Origin: an uncultured Chloroflexota bacterium
GTDB lineage: Bacteria; Chloroflexota; Anaerolineae; Anaerolineales; Villigracilaceae
DNA length: 5,504 bases
Direction of reading: 5' to 3'
Assembly (NCBI GenBank): GCA_903837815.1
Contig: CAILWD010000304.1
Coordinates: 1 to 5,504 of the forward strand
Part shown: positions 1-4,993 of the stretch, piece after piece
Layout of the letters: every line of letters starts with the position of its first letter
Numbering within the stretch: the stretch's first letter is position 1
Position numbers and translations under genes: made by a program
The notes under the pieces: generated by a model
The model's database searches: none
What the model saw: only the letters and a program-made list of their open reading frames with translations
What the model was told of the DNA's origin: nothing

Positions 1-1
1 A

Positions 2-1054
2 ATTCTCAAGGCGATCAGTTTCGACCCGTGGATGGTCATCCTCGACGAAGCGACCGCCAGCCTCGACAGCCGACAGGTGAATCGTCTCTTTGAGCTGGTT
101 GCACGCTGGAAAGCGGAAGGCAAGGCGATTGTATTTGTCTCCCATCGCATGGAGGAAATCTTCCGTATTGCCGATAAATTCAGCGTCCTGCGAAACGGCA
201 AGACCGTCGGCGCGGGCGAAATGAAAGACATCAACGAGAAAGGGCTGGTCAAGTTGATGATCGAGAAGGAGTCCATTTTTAGTTTTGCACGCGCGGCGAA
301 GGTCGAAGAGAAAACTGAAAAGCCGATTTGTCTCGAAGTGAAAGACCTTCATGCTGACACCCTGCGGGGAGTCAGTTTCAGCGTGCGCGAAGGGGAACTG
401 GTCGGCATTGGCGGCTTGCGCGGACAAGGTCAACGCGACCTGCTGCTCTCGCTCTTTGGCGACATCCCGTACTCGGGGCTGGTCAAGCTCTTCGGAAGCG
501 AGACCAGACTGAGGCATCCGCGCGAAGCGATGAAGAAGGGCATGGCGCTTGTGCCGGGTGATCGCGCAAAGGAAGGTCTGCTATACATCCGCTCCATCCT
601 CGAAAATTTCCAACTGCCCTCGTGGGCGACATATGGTTTCCCGCTGCGGGTTGCGAAAGCGAAAAAAGACGCCAGCGACACGGGCGCAAGTTTGAATTTG
701 AAAATGGCAAGTTTGAACGAGCCAGTCAGCAGCCTTTCGGGCGGCAACGCGCAGAAAGTGGTACTCGGCAAGTGGCTCATGCGCAAGCCGAAACTGCTCC
801 TGCTCGACGACCCGACCAAGGGCGTGGACGTTGGCACGAAGGCTGAAATCTATGACCTGCTCACAAAACTTTGTGGCGAAGGAAAAACAATCTTGTTCTA
901 CAGCAGCGACGACGAGGAACTGGTTGGCTTGTGTGACCGCGTGCTGGTCTTGCACGATGGAGTGATCCGCAGCGAGTTGACCGGCTCATCTTTGACAAAA
1001 GAAAACCTGATCGCCGCCAGTCTGGGCGTTTCCAGTTCGGGAGGTGAGGCATGA
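2..1054 (+). CDS. Sugar ABC transporter ATP-binding protein, RbsA/XylG/MglA-like, C-terminal part (5' end outside window)
   Basis: This is the cytoplasmic ATPase subunit of a CUT2-type (ribose/xylose/galactose-like) importer, with two ATP-binding domains in one chain. The reading frame is open from base 2, giving 350 visible residues; family members are about 500 aa, so roughly 150 are missing, including the first Walker A and signature motifs. Visible domain 1 has Walker B (MVILDEATASLD, residues 11-22, catalytic Glu16) and an H-loop (FVSHRMEE, His48). Domain 2 starts near residue 109. It has a P-loop-like GLRGQGQRDL (138-147) lacking the usual Lys, signature SLSGGNAQKV (244-253), Walker B LLLLDDPTKGVDVG with Asp where Glu is usual, and YSSDDEEL in place of an H-loop His. 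A degenerate second site is familiar in RbsA-type proteins, so this need not mean loss of function. The TGA stop overlaps the next start (ATGA). The substrate cannot be told from this subunit. Confidence 0.95.
   Translation: MLKAISFDPWMVILDEATASLDSRQVNRLFELVARWKAEGKAIVFVSHRMEEIFRIADKFSVLRNGKTVGAGEMKDINEKGLVKLMIEKESIFSFARAAKVEEKTEKPICLEVKDLHADTLRGVSFSVREGELVGIGGLRGQGQRDLLLSLFGDIPYSGLVKLFGSETRLRHPREAMKKGMALVPGDRAKEGLLYIRSILENFQLPSWATYGFPLRVAKAKKDASDTGASLNLKMASLNEPVSSLSGGNAQKVVLGKWLMRKPKLLLLDDPTKGVDVGTKAEIYDLLTKLCGEGKTILFYSSDDEELVGLCDRVLVLHDGVIRSELTGSSLTKENLIAASLGVSSSGGEA
1040..1047 (+). promoter_or_regulatory. Strong ribosome binding site for permease 1
   Basis: GGAGGTGA is a full 8-base match to the anti-Shine-Dalgarno end of 16S rRNA. 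Its GGAGG core sits 6 bases before the ATG at 1051. It lies inside the last codons of the ATPase gene and fixes the permease start at the ATGA overlap, as expected for translational coupling. Confidence 0.85.
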
Positions 1055-2019
1055 GACGCTTGAACTGGAACTTCCTGATGTCCCGTTACCCGGCGTTCTT
1101 TCCGCTCATTTTATTGGCGCTGTCCATCGCGATCAATCTTTTTCTGCAACCGAACATGTTTGCGCTCGACACGCTGAACGGCAACATGCGCGTCTTCCTG
1201 CCGTTGATTCTGGTTGCGGTGGGACAGGCGATTGTGCTGATCGGCGGCGGCATCGACATCTCGGTCGGCGGGATTGTTGCCATCGTGAACACCATCCTCG
1301 CCACCCGCGTCGGGTTGGATGGAACGCCCGAGAAGATGTGGCAGTTCGTGATTCTTTCCCTTTTGGTCGGCGTGCTGGCTGGCTCGATCAACGGCTTCTT
1401 CATCGCTTATCTGCGTTTGCAACCCATCATCACGACATACGCCACCAGTTTCCTTTATAGCGGATTTGCGCTTTTCATCCTGCCGAATCCGGGCGGCGGC
1501 ATTCCAGCAAAAGTGGCGGAACTTTATCGCAGTACCACGCCGCTTGGATTGCCGCTCGCTTTTTATGTCATCGCCATTTTGCTGGGACTTTGGCTGTATG
1601 TGAGTTCCACCCGTTACGGGAAATTCCTCTTCGCGGTTGGCGGCAAGGCAGAGGCGGCGTATGAAACCGCTGTGCCTGTGACGACGATCCAATTCAGCAC
1701 GTATGTGATTTCTGGCTTCATGGCGGCTTTGGCGGGAATCGCCATCACCATGTTGAGCGGCTCCGGCAACGCGGAAATTGGCAACGCGATCACGTTGAAC
1801 TCGATTACCGCCGTGGTTATCGGCGGCAACGCCATGAGCGGCGGCGTGGGCGGGGTGGCTGGACCCATTATGGGAGCAATCACCCTCAACCTGATTCAAA
1901 ATATCATCTCGTTTGCCCACATCGACACCTGGTGGGAAACGCTGGTCAAGGCGAGCATCATCGTGGTGGCGCTGGCGACGCCCGGCGTCATCAACCTGTT
2001 CCAAAGGAGGAGATCATGA
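1051..2019 (+). CDS. Sugar ABC transporter permease 1 (RbsC-like, BPD_transp_2 family)
   Basis: Inner-membrane subunit of the importer, 322 aa, close to the usual 310-340 aa of RbsC-like permeases. It is strongly hydrophobic with about 8-10 likely membrane segments, the first near residues 15-32. Family landmarks are in order: VGQAIVLIGGGIDISVGG (57-74, equivalent to the conserved GGIDLSVGS), the cytoplasmic loop TRYGKFLFAVGG (187-198) that in this family contacts the ATPase, and TAVVIGGNAMSGGVGG (253-268, the IGGxSLSGG region). The start is supported by a perfect upstream Shine-Dalgarno site and a 4-base overlap with the ATPase stop. The end overlaps permease 2 in the same way. Having two distinct permease genes side by side suggests a heterodimeric channel, as in LsrC/LsrD or YtfT/YjfF, rather than the RbsC homodimer. 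Specificity is not assignable. Confidence 0.93.
   Translation: MRRLNWNFLMSRYPAFFPLILLALSIAINLFLQPNMFALDTLNGNMRVFLPLILVAVGQAIVLIGGGIDISVGGIVAIVNTILATRVGLDGTPEKMWQFVILSLLVGVLAGSINGFFIAYLRLQPIITTYATSFLYSGFALFILPNPGGGIPAKVAELYRSTTPLGLPLAFYVIAILLGLWLYVSSTRYGKFLFAVGGKAEAAYETAVPVTTIQFSTYVISGFMAALAGIAITMLSGSGNAEIGNAITLNSITAVVIGGNAMSGGVGGVAGPIMGAITLNLIQNIISFAHIDTWWETLVKASIIVVALATPGVINLFQRRRS
2003..2010 (+). promoter_or_regulatory. Ribosome binding site deciding the start of permease 2
   Basis: AAAGGAGG lies 5 bases before the ATG at 2016. It selects this start over the in-frame upstream ATG at 1932, which would add 28 hydrophilic residues and overlap permease 1 by 88 bases. Confidence 0.85.
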
Positions 2020-2984
2020 AGCGTTTTTATATCGCTCCCCCGATTGCCGCGCTGATTCTGGCGGTTGTCCTCTTCCTGCTTTCGGGATTGCTCCCCAACG
2101 GCTTCGGCAGCGACATGGCGGTTGCGCGGGCACAGGCGTTGAATATTCTGCGGCTGTCGGTCTTTCTCGGCGTAATTGCGGCTGGACAAACTTTGGTCAT
2201 CATCAGCGGCTTCGAGGGCATCGACCTCTCGGCTGGTTCGATTGTGACTCTGACAGCCATCTTCACTTACGTCACCGTCAAAGGCGAAGATGAAAAGGTG
2301 TTGATTGCCCTGCTTGGCGCATTGCTCATCGGCGCTTTCATTGGATTCTTGAACGGCGCGGGCATTACCTTCTTGAAAATTTCACCCTTCGTGATGACGC
2401 TCGGCATGTCGGGCGTGGTGACGGGGGCGATCATCATCGCCAATCACGGCAACGTCAGCGGGAAGATCGCGCCCATCATGACCCGCCTGATTGCGCGTCC
2501 GCTTTCGCCGAGTTTCCCCATCCCGAACGCGCTCATCATCTGGCTGCTCTTCGGCGTGCTGATGTGGCTCCTGCTGGAACGCACGACCTTTGGCAAGAAC
2601 TTATTCGCCATCGGTGTCAACCGTGTGACGGCGAAACTCTCCGGTGTGAATGTGACCGGCATGAATCTGGCGGCATACTCCCTTGCGGGTGCGCTGGCTG
2701 GCTTTGGCGGATTCCTCGTGGTCGGGAACACCGGCGTGGTGATGATCCAACTCGGACAGCCCTTCCTCTTCCCGTCCATTGCGGCGGTGGCTGTCGGCGG
2801 GACTTTGCTCTCCGGCGGCAAAGGCAGTTACTGGGGGACGATGGCGGGCGCAATCGTGCTGACCCTCATCACCAGCCTGCTGACCACCATGCAAATGCCC
2901 GATTCCGTCCGCCGCATGGTGCTGGGCGCGACCCTGCTGGTCTTGATTTCCATCTACGGCCGCCAGCAATCCTTGCGGCAATAA
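2016..2984 (+). CDS. Sugar ABC transporter permease 2 (RbsC-like, BPD_transp_2 family)
   Basis: Second inner-membrane subunit, also 322 aa and a clear paralogue of permease 1. The N-terminus (MKRFYIAPPIAALILAVVLF) is a positively charged end followed by a membrane segment, as expected for a real start. Landmarks: AAGQTLVIISGFEGIDLSAGS (55-75), which matches the family GGIDLSVGS motif but with two extra residues before the GID; RTTFGKNLFAIG (189-200), the ATPase-contact loop; KLSGVNV (207-213); AVAVGGTLLSGGKGSYWGT (257-275). The last residues (YGRQQSLRQ) form a short basic cytoplasmic tail. Translation is probably coupled to permease 1 through the ATGA overlap. It most likely pairs with permease 1 to form the channel, with the ATPase gene upstream powering both. 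The substrate-binding protein gene is not in the window. Confidence 0.93.
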   Translation: MKRFYIAPPIAALILAVVLFLLSGLLPNGFGSDMAVARAQALNILRLSVFLGVIAAGQTLVIISGFEGIDLSAGSIVTLTAIFTYVTVKGEDEKVLIALLGALLIGAFIGFLNGAGITFLKISPFVMTLGMSGVVTGAIIIANHGNVSGKIAPIMTRLIARPLSPSFPIPNALIIWLLFGVLMWLLLERTTFGKNLFAIGVNRVTAKLSGVNVTGMNLAAYSLAGALAGFGGFLVVGNTGVVMIQLGQPFLFPSIAAVAVGGTLLSGGKGSYWGTMAGAIVLTLITSLLTTMQMPDSVRRMVLGATLLVLISIYGRQQSLRQ

Positions 2985-2990
2985 TTTTTT
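2959..2990 (+). terminator. Possible weak intrinsic terminator at the end of permease 2
   Basis: GCCGC (2959-2963) can pair with GCGGC (2975-2979), with a further AG/CT pair of bases inside after a C-T mismatch. AATAA and six T residues (2985-2990) follow. The stem overlaps the last permease codons. The 5-base gap before the T run and the short stem make it weak; it may only reduce read-through from transporter genes into the catabolic genes. Confidence 0.3.
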
Positions 2991-2998
2991 GAAACAAG

Positions 2999-3013
2999 AG
3001 ACTTCCGAAGTCT
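2999..3013. promoter_or_regulatory. 15-base perfect palindrome in the leader of the first dehydrogenase gene
   Basis: AGACTTC-C-GAAGTCT: 7-base arms around one central base, in the 57-base gap between permease 2 and the oxidoreductase. As RNA it would form a 6-base-pair stem with a CCG loop, but no T run follows. It could be a regulator binding site, a small leader hairpin or one copy of a dispersed repeat; the sequence alone does not decide. Confidence 0.35.
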
Positions 3014-3027
3014 GAACGTAAAAAACG

Positions 3028-3034
3028 AAAGGAG
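3028..3034 (+). promoter_or_regulatory. Ribosome binding site for the first dehydrogenase
   Basis: AAAGGAG lies 7 bases before the ATG at 3042, in an A-rich leader, and supports that start. Confidence 0.8.
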
Positions 3035-3041
3035 AACTCTC

Positions 3042-4121
3042 ATGACCAAGACACTTAAAATTGGAACGATTGGCTCTGGGTTTGTGATGGACCTGCATCA
3101 TATTGCCTTCGGGTGGGTACGCGGTGCGGAAGTTGTCGCCGTCTCCAGCCCGAACAATGCCCGCAAGTTCGCCGACGAGCATAAGGTGGAAAAAGCCTAC
3201 GGCAATTATCATGAAATGTTGAAAGACAAGGAAATCGACATCGTCGACATCGCCATCCCCAACGACCTACACTGCGAGGCGGTAGTCGCGGCGGCAAAGG
3301 CAGGCAAACACGTCATCATCGAGAAGCCGTTGTGTGTCACGCTGGAGGAAGCGGACGAAATGATCGAAGCCTGCAAAAAAGCGGGCGTCCTCTTGATGTA
3401 TGCCGAGGAACTTTTGTTTGCTCCCAAGTATGTCCGCGCGAAGATGCTGATCGATGAAGGCGCTGTCGGCGAGCCATTTCTTGCCAAGCAGTCGGAGGAG
3501 CATCCAGGTCCGCACATGCCCTGGTTCTGGGACGTGAACCGTTCGGGCGGCGGCGTGATGCTGGACATGGGCTGCCACTCGATTGAGTACACCCGCTGGG
3601 TGTTGGGCAAGCCCAAGGTCAAGAGCGTGACGGCTTTCATGGGGACGTACGTCCACCAGGAAAAGACCAAAGGCGAAGACCATTCGTATGCCGTCATCGA
3701 ATACGAGGGGAACAAACTCGCCATGATCGAAAACAGTTGGGCGAAGGGCGGCGGCGTGGATGACCGTTGTGAAATCTACGGCAACAAAGGACACACCCGG
3801 GCTGATCTTCTGCGTGGCAGTTCCCTATTAACTTACTCCGAAGATGGCTACGGCTATGCAGTCGAGAAGGCTGGCACGACAAAAGGTTACACCTTCACCA
3901 TGTTCGAGGAAGTCTGGAACTATGGCTTCCCACAGGAAATGCAACACTTTGTGGATAGCGCCCTCGGCAAAGTCACCTGCATGGAAACCGGCGAGGACGG
4001 GCGCGAAGTTTTGAAAATTATGTACGCCGCTTATCAATCCGCTGGCGAAGGACGCAAGATCGAATTCCCATACAATCCGCCCAGGGTCAAGAAGCCTATT
4101 GACCTGTGGAAGAAATCATAA
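3042..4121 (+). CDS. Gfo/Idh/MocA-family NAD(P)-dependent oxidoreductase 1
   Basis: A complete 359-aa soluble dehydrogenase, within the usual 330-390 aa of the family, whose members oxidise or reduce a hydroxyl/keto group on sugars, inositols and related compounds. The N-terminal Rossmann fold (about 1-125) starts with KIGTIGSGFVMDLHH; the nucleotide-binding glycines are 8, 11 and 13, with Met16 where a third Gly or Ala is common. AIPNDLH (71-77) and the family hallmark IIEKPL (92-97, Lys95) follow. The C-terminal substrate domain has a distinctive EEHPGPHMPWFW (152-163) and GGGVMLDMGCHSIE (169-182), giving the Asp175/His179 pair that completes the Lys-Asp-His catalytic set. There is no signal peptide, so it should be cytoplasmic. 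It sits between sugar permeases and an aldolase, consistent with acting on the imported sugar or a derivative. The exact substrate and direction cannot be read. The family call is firm; function is generic. Confidence 0.93.
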   Translation: MTKTLKIGTIGSGFVMDLHHIAFGWVRGAEVVAVSSPNNARKFADEHKVEKAYGNYHEMLKDKEIDIVDIAIPNDLHCEAVVAAAKAGKHVIIEKPLCVTLEEADEMIEACKKAGVLLMYAEELLFAPKYVRAKMLIDEGAVGEPFLAKQSEEHPGPHMPWFWDVNRSGGGVMLDMGCHSIEYTRWVLGKPKVKSVTAFMGTYVHQEKTKGEDHSYAVIEYEGNKLAMIENSWAKGGGVDDRCEIYGNKGHTRADLLRGSSLLTYSEDGYGYAVEKAGTTKGYTFTMFEEVWNYGFPQEMQHFVDSALGKVTCMETGEDGREVLKIMYAAYQSAGEGRKIEFPYNPPRVKKPIDLWKKS

Positions 4122-4137
4122 ATAACATCAAAAAAGA

Positions 4138-4233
4138 TTTCACCACCGAGCGCACTGAGTCCACAGACGTGTGCCCGAAAGGGTAGAAAACTCTTAAAAA
4201 ACCTCCGTGTTCTTTGTGGTCTCTGTGGTGAAA
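4138..4233. repeat. Palindromic intergenic repeat of 9-base-period CACAGAG-like units
   Basis: Two 32-base inverted arms (4138-4169 and 4202-4233) match at 22 of 32 positions by hand comparison and flank a 32-base centre. Each arm begins TTTCACCAC at its outer end and holds three units spaced exactly 9 bases: left CACCGAG (4144), CACTGAG (4153), CACAGAC (4162); right, read on the - strand, CACAGAG, CACAAAG, CACGGAG (+ strand 4221-4227, 4212-4218, 4203-4209). I recall similar CACAGAG-type dispersed intergenic repeats from many environmental bacterial genomes, but cannot confirm copy number here. No transposase is present. It fills most of the 123-base gap between the dehydrogenase and deoC; the rest is A-rich with no small gene seen. 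Its right end adjoins the deoC ribosome binding site. Confidence 0.75.
4172..4185 (+). other. Small GAAA-tetraloop hairpin in the centre of the repeat
   Basis: TGCCC-GAAA-GGGTA can form a 5-pair stem (three C-G pairs, one G-U, one U-A) closed by a GNRA-type loop. It sits between the two arms of the repeat, so the transcript could nest it inside the larger stem. No T run follows, so it does not look like a terminator. Confidence 0.4.
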
Positions 4234-4240
4234 AAGGAGA
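4234..4240 (+). promoter_or_regulatory. Ribosome binding site for deoC, next to the repeat arm
   Basis: AAGGAGA, with GGAG ending 5 bases before the ATG at 4245, supports this start. It follows the right arm of the palindromic repeat without a gap, so folding of the repeat could affect ribosome access. Confidence 0.8.
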
Positions 4241-4244
4241 ATCA

Positions 4245-4985
4245 ATGACATTAAGCAGTAAAACCATCACCTACGAACAACTTGCAAAGGTGATCGACCA
4301 TTCGCTTCTGCGTCCCGAACTCACCGAAGCGGATGTGATCGCGGGCTGCCAATTGGCGGCGAAATATCACACCGCCACGGTCTGTGTGAAACCCTGCCAC
4401 GTCAAACTCGCGGCGGAGCAACTCAAAGATTCAGATGTCGTCGTCAGCACAGTGGTTGGCTTTCCACACGGCAGCAACCTGACCGAGATCAAAGTTGCCG
4501 AAGCCCACAAAGCCATGGATGATGGCGCGCTCGAACTCGACATGGTGCTGAACATCGGTCAACTGCGTTCGGGCAAACATGATTTTGTCCGCGACGACAT
4601 CAAAGCGGTCTGTGATGCAGCACATGCGCGCGGCGCAAAAGTCAAAGTCATTTTCGAGAATGCCTATCTGAATGACGAAGAAAAAGTCACCGCCTGCAAA
4701 CTCTGCGAAACCGCCGGCGCAGACTGGGTCAAGACCTCGACAGGATTCGCCCCCAGCGGAGCCACGCTCGAAGATTTGCGCCTGATGCGGGCGAACGTCA
4801 GCGAGAAGGTGCAGGTCAAAGCTGCGGGCGGAGTCCGCACCCTGACTGGAATTTTAGACGTGATCGACGCGGGCGTCACCCGCTGTGGAGCGACGGCAAC
4901 TGCCGTCATCCTCGATGATTTCAAGGCGCAGCAGGAAGGCAAGAAAATCGAAGCCAAACCCGACGCGACGCCCGGGGCCTATTAG
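4245..4985 (+). CDS. deoC: Deoxyribose-phosphate aldolase (DERA), class I
   Basis: Predicted to cleave 2-deoxy-D-ribose 5-phosphate reversibly to glyceraldehyde 3-phosphate and acetaldehyde through a lysine Schiff base, in the cytoplasm (EC 4.1.2.4). The 246-aa length fits the family (220-260). TIM-barrel motifs in order: VIDHSLLRPELTE (16-28), TVCVKP (45-50), STVVGFPHGSN (68-78), ELDMVLNIG (97-105, Asp99), KVIFENAYL (134-142), WVKTSTGF (161-168, Schiff-base Lys163), VKAAGGVRT (191-199, second Lys192). The protein ends in a flexible tail with a terminal Tyr, as E. coli DERA does. Oddities: the late phosphate-site segment reads RCGATATAV (213-221) where RIGTSSG- or RIGASAG-like sequence is usual, and ENA replaces the usual ETC/ETG. 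It lies between two sugar dehydrogenases instead of deoA/deoB/deoD-type genes, so its physiological substrate may be a different deoxysugar. The family and catalytic type are secure; the substrate is less so. Confidence 0.92.
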   Translation: MTLSSKTITYEQLAKVIDHSLLRPELTEADVIAGCQLAAKYHTATVCVKPCHVKLAAEQLKDSDVVVSTVVGFPHGSNLTEIKVAEAHKAMDDGALELDMVLNIGQLRSGKHDFVRDDIKAVCDAAHARGAKVKVIFENAYLNDEEKVTACKLCETAGADWVKTSTGFAPSGATLEDLRLMRANVSEKVQVKAAGGVRTLTGILDVIDAGVTRCGATATAVILDDFKAQQEGKKIEAKPDATPGAY

Positions 4986-4988
4986 GAG
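4984..4988 (+). promoter_or_regulatory. Ribosome binding site for the second dehydrogenase, overlapping the deoC stop
   Basis: AGGAG shares two bases with the TAG stop of deoC and lies 5 bases before the ATG at 4994. The gap between genes is only 8 bases, so co-transcription and likely coupled translation follow. Confidence 0.75.
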
Positions 4989-4993
4989 CAATC

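Noticed and set aside
1111..2004. Long 297-codon open frame on the - strand opposite permease 1
   Set aside because: Its translation is rich in Arg, His, Asp and Gln with no recognisable domain, and it mirrors a clear permease gene with family motifs; it is a composition artefact.
1932..2015. Upstream in-frame ATG that would extend permease 2 by 28 residues
   Set aside because: The added residues are hydrophilic, overlap permease 1 by 88 bases and lack a good ribosome binding site, while 2016 has AAAGGAGG at ideal spacing and an ATGA overlap.
2989..3023. Possible sigma70 promoter (TTGAAA at 2989) in the gap before dehydrogenase 1
   Set aside because: No TATAAT-like box at 16-18 bases; the nearest A/T-rich hexamer (GTAAAA at 3018) is 23 bases away.
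2601..3212. 203-codon - strand open frame crossing the permease 2/dehydrogenase 1 gap
   Set aside because: It lies opposite two well-supported genes, its product has no recognisable domain, and it has no convincing ribosome binding site.
4138..4233. CRISPR array or terminator as the explanation for the repeats before deoC
   Set aside because: Units are only 9 bases apart with no unique spacers of CRISPR length, and there is no T run after a GC-rich stem; an inverted-repeat element fits better.
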